Translations under genes and position numbers: made by a program | Shown: positions 46,471-55,449 of the stretch, one piece after another | How the letters are laid out: each line of letters starts with the position of its first letter | Numbering within the stretch: position 1 is the stretch's first letter | The notes under the pieces: generated by a model | The model's database searches: none | What the model saw: only the letters and a program-made list of their open reading frames with translations | Told to the model about the DNA's origin: nothing | From: Paraspadella gotoi | Lineage: Eukaryota > Chaetognatha | Direction: 5' to 3' | DNA: 64,000 nt | NCBI GenBank assembly: GCA_051294375.1 | Contig: JBJCIZ010000239.1 | Location: forward strand, 4,134,402 to 4,198,401

Positions 46471-46740
46471 TTTCCTAAACGACGCGAAAATAAAAAATGG
46501 CGAATACAAATCTACGCAGACGCAAGCACCAGCGCCATGGGAGGCCTCATAACCGCGACAGCAAATGGGATAGAATATCCACTGTGCTTCCATTCGAAAT
46601 CATTCCCAGAGGAGTACAGGATCAAACACATAAACATCCTCGAAACCCTTGCCTTCAACATGATGACAAGAAAATTCAAAGGTTACACCTGCGGAAGGAG
46701 AGTCACATTAGTTACGGACTCACAGTATTTTAAAGAGTGA
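46471..46740 (+). pseudogene. RNase H domain
   Basis: Would degrade the RNA strand of the hybrid. In the frame of 46537 the motif IYADASTSAMGGLI carries the first Asp (46519-46521), NILETLAF the Glu (46642-46644) and VTDSQYF the next Asp. This is the D-E-D set of Ty3/gypsy RNase H. The frame ends with TGA at 46738-46740. Confidence 0.8.
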
Positions 46741-47090
46741 TGGACCTGCAACATGACCGACAACAACTGCTGCCAACGAATGTCCTGAGATGGATCACTG
46801 AAATAAAGCAAGAATGTCACCCGAACGAAGTCATATTAGTGAAAAGTGAGGACAATCCTGCTGATTTCCTCACCAGATTCACTGACCAAGGACAAATCAC
46901 CCCGCTTGATACCCCTTTCTTACCTGCGGGATTCGATGTTGACGGAGAATATGACCCGGGTTTCTGCGAAGACCCGATCAGCGGAGAGGCGTGGCCTGGA
47001 CACCTCGAACTACGAGTCGGAGGCGCACCAACCTTAAGCATCACCGCATCCGCAATGGACATAGACGAAAAAGGCGCTCAGAACAAGTTT
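46741..47090 (+). pseudogene. RNase H to integrase linker, conserved part
   Basis: The block NVLRWITEIKQ followed by EDNPADFLTRF is the standard sequence after Ty3/gypsy RNase H. The frame then continues through MDIDEKGAQNKF before a shift near 47090. Confidence 0.7.
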
Positions 47091-47992
47091 CTTTTAAACA
47101 CATCAAATCGAAATTCAACGAAAAGATGGAAAACATCCGTAAACTCTACGGAACACCAAAAACAAAAGACGCAGACACTTACGTAAGAACAATCTCAGCA
47201 AAGGACTGGATTCTAGGCCACCCAGAATTGGAAATGCTAGCCGACATGACCGGACTCTGCATAAAAATACTCGACGAGGATTCCACGACACCAGCAGGAT
47301 GCAAATTCGAAAAGGTGTATGGAAAAAGGAACCAACGCGAGCTAAAAATATTTAGAACTACAACAGGACAGGCCTCGCTAATCAGCGATACACCAGCACT
47401 ACTACGAGTAATAAGGACGGCAACCGCGGATGAAAAAGAAAAGATAAAGAACATAACAAGGCAAACGATCAGCGACGGAATCACAGAGCTGCGTTTCGGA
47501 CCAGGCTCAGACAGACCGCTGAGAGATCGCTTGGCGCCACCCGCACAACGGAGGAAAACAAAAGACTTACCCCCAGACACAGATGTAATCCACTGCATCT
47601 TTGCGGCCGATCCAAATAAACCAAAAAAAGCTGGAGCACCACCCAAACCGACAAACTCGGAAGAGAGGCTAGCGACGCCGCCAAACTCGGATACGAAAGA
47701 ACCTGGAAGCGGCGCTGACGCGCAGCCATCAATGCCGCTGAAGCCAACGCCACCATCGTCACCGGAAACAATCCCATATGCGCAAAGATCGCCGGAGCCA
47801 CGATCAATGCCCAGCTCACCAAGATCGCCAGAAGTTACTCCAGAAGCCGCCGCTCCGGCTGCGCCGGAGGAAATCGTGACGACGCCAGGACAGCTCAACC
47901 GCCCACGGCCCCGAACCAGAACCCGGGCGCCGGCCCGAGCAGAGCCGCGCTCACCTCAGAGAGACGCAGACGCGCGATCAACGAAGATATAA
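47090..47992 (+). pseudogene. Unusual insert: OTU-like C-terminal half plus Pro-rich region
   Basis: Lies between RNase H and integrase. The block WILGHPELEMLADMTGLCIK resembles the Trp-Gly-Gly-x-x-Glu-Leu-x-x-Leu-Ala block of OTU-type cysteine proteases. A beta-strand-like segment and LKIFRTTTGQASLIS follow, where an active OTU would have Gly-His-Tyr. The Asp-Gly-x-Cys start is not seen upstream, so it is either inactive or not an OTU. From about 47620 the frame is rich in Pro, Ser and Arg (many PRSP/SPE words). Confidence 0.4.
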
Positions 47993-48006
47993 GAAACAGA
48001 ACCGAA

Positions 48007-48352
48007 GTGACGCCAGACTCCGCCACGGAGGCGTCCATCGAAGTGGACGCCATCGACTTAGACGAGGAGGAGGCGCACCCACATCGACGAGATAAACGAC
48101 TACTCCCGTTGAAGGAACACGTAAAGAAATGGCAGAACGAAGACGAAGATGTCAAATCTGCAAAAATAATCTACGAAAACCACGGGTGTGAAGGGCTCCG
48201 TAGGCATCTAGCATCGACGCAGAGAAAAGCCCTCACCCAGACGCAAGCTTTCATCCTGAAAAACACCGACGACCTCCACATCACGAAAGACGGGATACTC
48301 TGCATCATCGGATTTAAAGACAACATCCGATCAACAAGATACGTTGTCCCAG
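48007..48352 (+). pseudogene. Integrase N-terminal edge, cut by gap
   Basis: The frame starts after the Pro-rich region and ends with AFILKNTDDLHITKDG, then IRSTRYVVP. This is the strand pair that precedes the HHCC zinc finger of Ty3/gypsy integrases. The zinc finger, catalytic core and 3-prime LTR are absent because of the gap at 48353-48377. Confidence 0.65.
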
Positions 48353-48377
48353 NNNNNNNNNNNNNNNNNNNNNNNNN

Positions 48378-49070
48378 GTATTGATTATACGATTGAACGA
48401 AAGAACGAACGAATGAAGTATAGATATTAGTGAATGTGAGTAACTTCTCTAACATGGTTGTCGCTCAAGGTTAACTTCAGCTTTAAATGAAAGAATGAAT
48501 GAATGAATGAATAACTGAATGAATGAAGCAATTAAGGAATGAATGAATGAATGAATGAATGAATGAATGAATTAATGAATTAATGAATGAATGAATGAAT
48601 GATTAAATAAATGAATGAATGAAGGAATCAATGAATGAATGTATAAATGATTGAATGAACGAATTAATCAATGAACGAATGAATGAATGCAGGACTGAAT
48701 GAATGAATGATTAAATAAATAAATGAATGAATGAAACGAATAAATGAAAAAATAAATAAACACGCCGGGCCATAAATTTCGATATTCCATTGGCATCACG
48801 ATCTAGCACCAAAATTAATAGTAATTAGATATCGATTTAACTAATTTAATTAAATTAAAAGAACTCAAAGTTGTTTATTAATATAATTACAAATATAAAT
48901 AAAAATATTTTCAATTAAAGTAAGAAAATCAATTAATTAGAAAATAATAAACCATGGTTAAAGATAATATTTGTGAATGGGTTAGAAATGAAATAATATT
49001 TTTCAAATTATATTACTATTTTCTGGTCGTTTTTTTTTCGCTACGGCGCTACTTATAACATGAAGATTAT

Positions 49071-49105
<35 letters not shown>
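48378..49105 (+). repeat. Segment copy C, right part
   Basis: Resumes with the same GTATTGATTATAC that precedes the retrotransposon, then matches B from 36265 to 37050: the (GAAT)n at 48487-48770, CGCCGGGCCATAAA, TCTAGCACCAAAATTAAT, and finally a GA run at 49072-49110. It is cleaner than B. Confidence 0.85.
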
Positions 49106-49110
<5 letters not shown>

Positions 49111-49113
<3 letters not shown>

Positions 49114-49585
49114 AGGTTTTTACCAGTAATGGGAAATTGATGGTATGGTTATGGTCATACGCGGGGCTAAAAACACAGAGTGTCTCTTGCGGCCTCAAGG
49201 ATAAAAAAAAAAGAAAAAAAAAGAAAAAAAGAAAGATAAGAAAGAAGTCTTGAAAGTGTGAAAGGATAAAGAAAGAAAGAAAGAAAGAACAGAAAGAAAG
49301 AAAGAAAGAAAGAAATGAATGAATGAATGCATATAATCTTTGTTTGTACTTTGTAGTAGTCCTTCCAATTTCTAAATAAATTTAAATATAGAATTAGAAA
49401 AAAATGATTAAAAAAAGGTACAATGAGGACCCTGGAAAAAAAAATTTAATAAAAAAAGTCTTAGAATATTTTTTTTAAAAAAAGAAAAAAAAATAGAAAA
49501 GAAAATCCTTTGGTTAAGTGTCAAGTCGGTGGTCTGGAAGAATAAATGAAGAGGAAGAAAAAAGAGAGAAAAAAAAAAGAAAACT
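49111..49585. other. A-rich stretch with GAAA and GAAT runs
   Basis: Contains AAAG/AATG runs at 49270-49330. No gene seen. Confidence 0.6.
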
Positions 49586-49602
49586 GGGAAGATGATGATG
49601 AC

Positions 49603-49637
<35 letters not shown>

Positions 49638-49930
49638 CACAGACGATGAAGACGACAACTAGGACGACGATGACTATGACGACGATAACAATGACGAGGA
49701 AGACGATAAGGAAGAAGAGGACGACGACGACAATGATGACAAATACGATGAAGACAATGACGACTTCGACTACGATGATGACGACAATGATGAAGACGTC
49801 GACGATGACAAAGACGATGAAGACTAGGCCGAGAAAAGCGGCAATGAAGACGATGACGAAGACAACGGCAAAGACGACAATGACGCAGACGACGACGACA
49901 AAGACGACAATGAAGACGCCAAAGACTAGA
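49586..49930. repeat. Degenerate (GAT/GAC)n array
   Basis: Pure GAT at 49592-49636, then GAC/GAA/AAC words. All frames are open; Met/Thr-rich and His/Arg-rich translations are artefacts. A (GTAT)n run follows at 49950-49982. Confidence 0.9.
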
Positions 49931-50109
49931 AGATAAAGGCAACGAGGAAATTATGTATGTATGTATGTAGGTATGTATGTATCGAATGTAGATTTGAAAG
50001 TCGATTCACGACCATCATACTTGTTTCAAATTTGAAAATCTTTCTCAAATTTTTACCTCATCTTCCATTTTTAATCATCGACTCAATTAGGAAAAGTCGT
50101 CAAACCGCT

Positions 50110-50168
50110 TGTTTAGTTGCGCCGCGAGTATTCAATAAGTCATACTTTGGTCTGTCGGTCTGTCCCAC
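50110..50168 (-). repeat. R3 repeat, short copy
   Basis: Plus-strand TTTAGTTGCGCCGCGAGTA, then AATAAGTCATACTTTGGTC and TCGGTCTGTC. Ends after about 60 bases. Confidence 0.55.
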
Positions 50169-50189
50169 TTATCATTTCAATCAAGTTAA

Positions 50190-50313
50190 TATTATCTTGT
50201 GAGAGTGATGGAGGCCTTAAACCACCAAAGCCTGTCCAAAGTCAGGGGCAAGATAGCTTATTTATTAAATGAATGGATAATTTTTATATTGGTTGTACCA
50301 ATTTCATTCAGTA
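50190..50313 (+). repeat. R1 repeat, 5-prime-truncated
   Basis: Starts at ATTATCTTGTGAGAGTGATG and runs through the standard tail to GGTTGTACCAATTTCAT. Only the 3-prime third is present, so copies are truncated from the 5-prime side, as in retroposed elements. Confidence 0.75.
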
Positions 50314-50430
50314 GAAAGGTAACCGGTAACGTACTAGAAGACCGGTACCTAGTGGTCGTGAGCTGACGGCTTTACTCTATGAGCCACCTGGTCACGACTG
50401 AAGGCGGGGTGAACTTATGCAATGCCCGAA
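50314..50430 (-). repeat. R2 tRNA-derived SINE, partial
   Basis: On the minus strand CCAGGTGGCTCATAGAGTA matches the A-box region of the copy at 17893-18125, and the AATGCCCG block is shared. It starts directly at the end of R1. Confidence 0.55.
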
Positions 50431-50726
50431 TACAATCGCTTTGTTTACTTAGTGTTTATTTTTATATCTGTCTATCTGTCTGTCTGTCCGTCCGTCTTCC
50501 TTCATATCGAATTTACTTTGAAATTGAAAGCAATGCATATAATTGTTTATCAAGCAAACTGTAACAAGTTTTGTTCAAACATAAAAAAAACAACTACCAT
50601 AACTACAATAAAAAATCATAATGACCATAACCTGTATTATTACCAGAATTGAAACAACTACAACATAAAAAAAATATAAACTATGAATATTGTTGGTGAA
50701 TTATATTAAAATCCACCAACCGTTCA

Positions 50727-50890
50727 TCAGCGGCCAATGGTGCCGGAGGCAAGATATTCGCATCCCAACCCAAAGGTCCGGAGTTCCAACCCGGTGGACG
50801 CCTTGCAGTTAAGAGGGACGGGGCGCTTAACTCGCCTGTAACACGTTGTTACAGCCTGATCCGAAGCTCAGTGACTGCTTATAATATTGA
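50727..50890 (+). repeat. tRNA-like SINE, second family
   Basis: CCGGAGTTCCAACCCGG forms a near-complete T-arm (one A-C mismatch), preceded by an anticodon-arm-like stretch and GGTGCCGGAGGCAAG in A-box position. A GC-rich body follows. The sequence is tRNA-derived but diverged, so a pseudogene or SINE rather than a working tRNA. Confidence 0.45.
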
Positions 50891-51059
50891 ACTAACACAT
50901 AACAATAATTACTGTCTCTTCTTTAAATAGTTAATCATAACTTACCATCTGATTCGCTGCTTAACGCTAAATGCCCGCGTACAGATCCGGCGTTGGCCCA
51001 AAACTTGTTCTTATACAGAATAGAGCTCGAATTTTCCACGGCAATGCATTAAGTGCACA

Positions 51060-51270
51060 AGATTTTAGTTGCGATCGGTCTGTCTGTCTGTCTGTCCGTC
51101 GGTCGGTCCCACTTACGTTTGCTGGATGCTCATTTGGAATCGAACCTCAAATCTAAGGGATATATTTTGTTTTTCAAAGAAAAACCATAAACGATAAAAG
51201 ACGAACTTCCGATGAAATGCGTGAGGAAGATACACGCGCAGAAATTTTTGTTCTTCTTATTTGATAATGT
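51060..51270 (-). repeat. R3 repeat
   Basis: TTTTAGTTGCGATCGGTC, (GTCT)n/(GGTC)n, then AAACGATAAAAGACG and the TACACGCGCAG block. The GC core is deleted. Confidence 0.5.
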
Positions 51271-51774
51271 AACTACAGAGTTATAACATGAAACCACTGC
51301 GTTTTATTACTTCTCTGGGAAGTTATATATACTACTACAAAAACCAAATATTACTCAAAATAAGTCGCATTAACTTTTTGATCATGTCACTGTCATTTTG
51401 CAATCGTCACATAACTTTGCACGTATGATATATATTATATATGCACAAAAATAATCACTGTTACATATTCTCTTTTCAAAGTAATTCAGAATTTGATTCC
51501 CTTTGTGGTTCATTTTTCTTAGAGCGTCCCATTTCTGTTTGTTTACCGCGCGATTGAATTTTAACCTTTAATATTTGTAGTCGCATATGACGCCTTTGCA
51601 TGATACCTAGCTTATAATTAAATTATAATCTAACCCTAATCCCATACCCTAACCTAATTCTAAAACCTTATCCCTAATTTCCAACTTAATCACTAACCTA
51701 ATCCCTAACCATAATCATTAACCTAATCCCTAATCTAATCCTATATTCCTTAACTTCAACCTAATCTTTAACTA

Positions 51775-52489
51775 CCCCGTGTCCGTTCGCGAGTGAAACC
51801 AATGAAAATATTTACTATAACTTTAAATATTTTAATAAATATAATTTATAAGTATATCATTAGTTGAGAACTCACTGGACGTTTTTTATGTATAAGTTTC
51901 ATTTCGTGTTCAATTCATTTACTATTCTATCTTTAATTTTTTATCTAACACAGCAAAATTGGCGAAAAAAGACCATTTTAGACGTGTTCATAAGAAATCC
52001 CTATTAATGGTCTAATCAATGGCGTATCTGAATTATCGTAATTTTGAGTAATTTCTGAGTAATAATTTTTTTATTTATTTTTTTAATTATAAATCTTAAG
52101 TTTTCTTTATACAATTCGTCCAATTAGAAAAAATACTATCCTGAGCATATTCTTGACTGTCTTGAATAATTATTTTATATCGAAAGGATTCCCAGATAAT
52201 TCTTAATGTCATGGTGTAAATAAATTTTAATAATTTTAAATAACTCATGAGTAATCAATTTATAATGATTTTATTTTTTTTTAAATTCAGTTATTTCCTG
52301 AAGATAAAATTGGATAACAATTAAAGAAAGGTTGTTTTACCTAAGTAAATATCAAATTAATCTTATAAAATTGAAATATAATAAACGTCCAGTACTTTGC
52401 TGTAGAATGAGAAAAGAAAATTTAAATAATATTTATCCAATGAAAAATGGTACGCATTTTTTTGGTGTCACTCGCGAACGGACAGAGGG
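51775..52489. mobile_element. Tc1/mariner-like MITE
   Basis: 28-base TIRs match at 25 positions and share TGTCCGTTCGCGAGTGA. TA stands on both sides (51773-51774 and 52490-52491), the target duplication of Tc1/mariner elements. The AT-rich interior of about 660 bp has no transposase frame, so the element is non-autonomous. Confidence 0.75.
52270..52275 (-). promoter_or_regulatory. Candidate polyadenylation signal inside the MITE
   Basis: AATAAA on the minus strand, about 285 bases past the Ig gene stop and within the MITE at 51775-52489. No closer canonical signal was seen. The assignment is inferred. Confidence 0.3.
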
Positions 52490-52556
52490 TAAAAAAAAAA
52501 AATTAACCTTATTTCAAATTAAAGATGAAATGGGGGCGTTCTAGGAAAATAGGGCC

Positions 52557-52855
52557 CTATTGGGCTCCTCCTTCGTCGTAAACTTGATGGGAATAATCAT
52601 TGCTGCTTTTTCCTTTTTGAGAACTCGGTCCACGGACGAAGCTTCCTTTCCTTCTCATAATTATAACGAGCAAGACGATCAGCGATATGAGAATGACGTT
52701 GGCCACCACGATGCCAATGAGCGTGACCCATTCGTTGATGGAGCAGTCGTTTGCTTTCTTTTCGAGCCCTGGGTCGGCAGAGTTGGGAGGGACCGTTGAT
52801 TCCCGATCGGCAGACTCCGTTGTTCTTTGCTCTGAGCCGATCGTCGGCGTCGTTC
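52557..52855 (-). CDS. Ig-superfamily membrane protein, last exon (stalk, TM, tail)
   Basis: Encodes predicted residues 523-621: a Ser/Thr/Pro-rich stalk, one Cys (NDC), a membrane segment WVTLIGIVVANVILISLIVL (about residues 565-589), a RRK stop-transfer, and a 30-residue cytoplasmic tail with a single Tyr motif (HQVYDEGG). TAG is at 52557-52559. The acceptor AAGCAG on the minus strand (52861-52856) is a NAGNAG site, and both AGs keep the frame, so proteins differing by one Ala are possible. The phase-1 donor of the upstream exon fits. The stop falls at the very edge of the R4 element, so the native tail may have been altered. Confidence 0.75.
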
Positions 52856-52974
52856 CTGCTTGAGACAAGTAAGTTTGATTTGAGAAAACAGGTTTATTTT
52901 TAAAAAAAAGTCAAACTATTTTAATTTTTCTCCGAATACATGGTGGAAATTAATTTTTAGATTTTTAGTTATAA

Positions 52975-53430
52975 ATTTATGAAATTGGTTCAACCGTTAT
53001 TAAAATTATCCATTAACTTAATAAATAAGCTTTCTTGCCCTTGACTTTAGACAGGACTCAGTGGTTTAACTTCTCGTGACGCTTAAAAGATAATAAAATA
53101 GCACGAATCTGCAAGCTTTCAATCAAGACTCTCTCACAGTCTTGTTCATTCATGGACAATCAATTAAGTGGTATTATGGCAACAGCCGGGTTGCCTGTCT
53201 CGCTTTGCCAACGCAGAGGGAAGTCGTTAGGACTGTGGATGGAACACTACGCCTGGGATGGTGTGTTCCCCCTCTGAGCCAATGGATTTGGCTGAAGGAT
53301 GGTGGACGTGAGGCGGTGTGAATATACCGCCACAGTTTAATATTACAAGAATTTTTTTAATTGTATTAAAGGACCACTCCATTAAGTATTAGATCGAGAA
53401 ATACGAAATTGTACTCCGCAGGAGCTGACT
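52975..53430 (-). repeat. R1 repeat split by an insertion
   Basis: The tail-to-body part is at 52975-53151 (GAAATTGGTTCAACC, then AAGCTTTCAATCAAGACTC) and the body-to-head part at 53346-53430 (ATTAAGTATTAGATCGAGAA, TGTACTCCGC). Between them about 194 bases of unrelated GC-rich sequence interrupt the element. R1 lies in the gene intron. Confidence 0.7.
53152..53345. mobile_element. GC-rich insertion within R1, class unknown
   Basis: Contains CAGCCGGGTTGCCTGTCTCG, CCTCTGAGCCAATGGATTTG and ACCGCCACA. Its GC content and sharp edges against R1 suggest a SINE-like insertion. I see no clear tRNA boxes or target duplication. Confidence 0.45.
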
Positions 53431-53449
53431 ATTAAGACATTGTTGTGGC

Positions 53450-53640
53450 AAGGGTCGCAATGGCTTAACCCACCATCTTGACCCATTCTGGGTCAAAGCC
53501 CAACGGAATACCATTTATGTACGTCGTTGGTAACGAGAGATGCTAATATATAGTATGACTTCAATGGTGGGAGGCGACCATTTAGGGTCCAAATCCCCTT
53601 AATGCCAACCGTTTAGAAGCCTAGGGCTCCAAGCCTGGCT
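53450..53640 (-). repeat. GC-rich block in intron, possibly SINE-derived
   Basis: On the minus strand CTTCTAAACGGTTGGCATTA and GGGGATTTGGACCC stand where tRNA-like boxes would be, but the match is loose. No second copy seen here. Confidence 0.3.
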
Positions 53641-53771
53641 GAAATGTCCCAATTTTATATTGAAACATTACGATATCTTAAACGTAACATACACCAAAAT
53701 TCGAATTACAATTTTTTTAAATATCTTTTGGATTGTATATAGCCTTTAACAATTCGATCGGTTAAATTTAC

Positions 53772-55338
53772 CCTTCGTCGGCTTTATCTCAAAACCATGG
53801 AATTTCTTTGCGACCCCTCGGGCCTCAATAAGAAACTCGAAATTTCCGCCAGATGTCGGACGAAGAAAATTGACGACGACGGTTTTCGTCCCTCCATCGG
53901 TGACGTGAACATCCGTGTCGATTCCGTCCGGAAAAGAGACTTTTACGTCTTGGGAGTCCACCACCGGATTGGAAACGACCGTGCAGATGACGTGCAAAAA
54001 TCCCGTGATATCTTTGCGGTCGCAGGACATTTGCGGAGCGAAAGTGACGTCGAGCGGAACGGTCGCCGATTTGTTGGCGTTTCGATTCAGCGGGTTGACG
54101 ACGACGCACTCGACGACAACGCCGTCATCCTCGAAAGAGGGCGTCAATAGCAAATCGGAAAATACTCTTCCGTCTCCGAAACCGATGCCCGGGTCAGTTC
54201 TCGTCGTCGTCGTCCCATTCGTGGAAACGTCCCCAAGATTCCAAATGAATTTTGCCTCCGATGCTGGCTCCACTCCCCGGCCCTCGCAAGTGAGGAGCAT
54301 CGGGGAGTTCTCCGCGCCGGGGGCGTTAACTTGCTTCAGCGTTGCGGACAACGGTCCCATGGTCACCGTAATCTTTTCTTTTACCGCCAATGAGGACAGC
54401 TGAAGCTGTTCCGCCTTGCAGCTCACGAGCTTTTCGTGATCCTCGCGTTTAACTGAAATATCGTAGCCGGTCGCGGGGACAACTTTGCTTCCAATTTCCA
54501 GCGTCAATGAGGCTGGCGGGTTTCCGGTGTCGTTTACCATGGAAAAGTGGCACTGGATATTAATCAAACTACCAACGGGAACATTATCCCACTGTGCAGG
54601 CGACATTTTCACTCCATTGATATTGGCTATTATTTTAGGAGAGGATGAGGCTTCGTAGATTGACAGCTTGGCAGAATCGTTTACGTTTGGGAGAGTAAAT
54701 GTAAACGCAGCGTCCTGGACAGTGCCACACTCAAGTATGGCGCCATCGTTGGCCGCCGTCGGCGTTATCTTCAGGACAGAAGTAACATCATTGCCATCCG
54801 CTAGTTCAATGGCATCACCAGTCACGTCGACACCGCCGAGCATCCAACGAATCGAGGGGCGTGGTCCACCGCCCAAAGCGCTGCAATGAATTCTTGCTGG
54901 CTGACCTCGGAGGACTAATAATTGATCACCAGTTTTGTCAAGCAGCGAGACTTTCGGTTGTGCGGCCCGTTTGAGCTCGACAATGGCGAAATTTCCTCCG
55001 ATGTCGCATCGATAGAAACGAAAGTCGGATTCCATGACGGTGGGGATAAAGAGGCCGAAAGGCGGACGAAAATTTATGCTACGATTTCGAAAACTGTAGT
55101 CGATATAGGTATAATTGTAATGGTTATAATGGTACAAGATTGTTACGTCCGGATCAAAATACCAATACATAAATGAGAAAGCATATTGAGATTCATTGTA
55201 GTTGCAGAACAAAGTGGCCTCTGATCCAGGGAGAGCATAGACTACGGGTTGGCTGGTAGTTATGGATTGAAAATTGCAGGAGGCATGAAGGGAGAGACAC
55301 TTTAGTAGTAGAAGCCAAAGTAGGGAGACAAACTTCAT
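53772..55338 (-). CDS. Ig-superfamily type I membrane protein, main exon
   Basis: Encodes residues 1-522 of a predicted 621-residue cell-surface protein, probably for adhesion or recognition (inferred). ATG 55336-55338 opens a signal peptide (MKFVSLLWLLLL, to about residue 20). Ig-like domains follow with Cys pairs 45/111, 152/204, 263/307 and 351/411, core Trp at 59, 165 and 366, and the typical YRC and DGAILEC ends. A less regular fifth module (435-520) has Cys 439 and 452. There are seven N-glycosylation sequons. Several Ig domains in one exon is unusual where one exon per domain is common. The donor AAGG-GTAAAT (phase 1) lies at 53772/53771. Family within the superfamily is unknown; nephrin/kirre-like proteins are only a guess. 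The upstream frame is also open, but the signal peptide favours this start. Confidence 0.85.
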
Positions 55339-55387
55339 CGTCTTGAATGTCGCCACGTTATGGTTTTTTATGGCATTACATTGGCAA
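55339..55387 (-). other. 5-prime UTR part of the Ig gene exon, with splice acceptor
   Basis: On the minus strand TTTTTTATATATTTCAG ends at 55388, a strong acceptor, followed by 49 bases containing two tiny ATG-stop units before the start codon. This suggests at least one upstream 5-prime UTR exon, which I cannot locate. Confidence 0.6.
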
Positions 55388-55449
55388 CTGAAATATATAA
55401 AAAAAAACCCTTTTAAATGATTTTACCGATGAAAGGCCAGGTATCACTA

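Larger units (their letters stand above)
41300..48352 (+). mobile_element. Ty3/gypsy-type LTR retrotransposon, degraded, 3-prime end missing
   Basis: In order: LTR-like region, primer-binding site, gag-like frames, an extra ORF, aspartic protease, reverse transcriptase, RNase H, an unusual long linker, and the start of an integrase. The order reverse transcriptase-RNase H-integrase is that of Ty3/gypsy elements. Coding is split among frames and interrupted by stops. The copy stops at a 25-N gap, so most of the integrase and the 3-prime LTR are not present. Base composition is richer in GC and CpG than the host DNA. It sits inside copy C; copy B has the empty site. Confidence 0.9.
51508..52556. 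mobile_element. R4 TIR element with a nested MITE
   Basis: The ends (TTTTTCTTAGAGCG at 51510 and, reverse-complemented, TTTTCCTAGAACGCCCCC at 52556) pair as imperfect TIRs of about 25 bases. The left interior is a degenerate CCTAACCTAATCC array (51600-51772), the inverse of the GGTTAAGG arrays in other R4 copies. A Tc1-like MITE sits inside. The right end abuts the stop codon of the Ig gene. Confidence 0.5.
52856..53771 (-). other. Phase-1 intron of the Ig gene, filled with repeats
   Basis: About 916 bases from GTAAAT to AAGCAG. It holds an R1 copy on the minus strand, a GC-rich insertion in that R1, and another GC-rich block at 53450-53640. Confidence 0.7.

Noticed and set aside
48378-48390. 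GTATTGATTATAC as a 13-bp target-site duplication
   Set aside because: Too long for Ty3/gypsy integration, and the following sequence is the uninterrupted empty site; contig overlap is the better explanation.
51600-51772. Interstitial telomere repeat (CCTAA-like)
   Set aside because: Units are irregular and recur inside R4 elements at three other loci, so they belong to that repeat family.
53797-54403. Plus-strand and alternative-frame ORFs within the Ig exon
   Set aside because: Shadow frames of the minus-strand Ig coding sequence, which has conserved Cys/Trp spacing and a signal peptide.
55354-55356. GTG as the start of the Ig protein
   Set aside because: The in-frame ATG six codons downstream is directly followed by the hydrophobic signal peptide; GTG starts are rare in animals.
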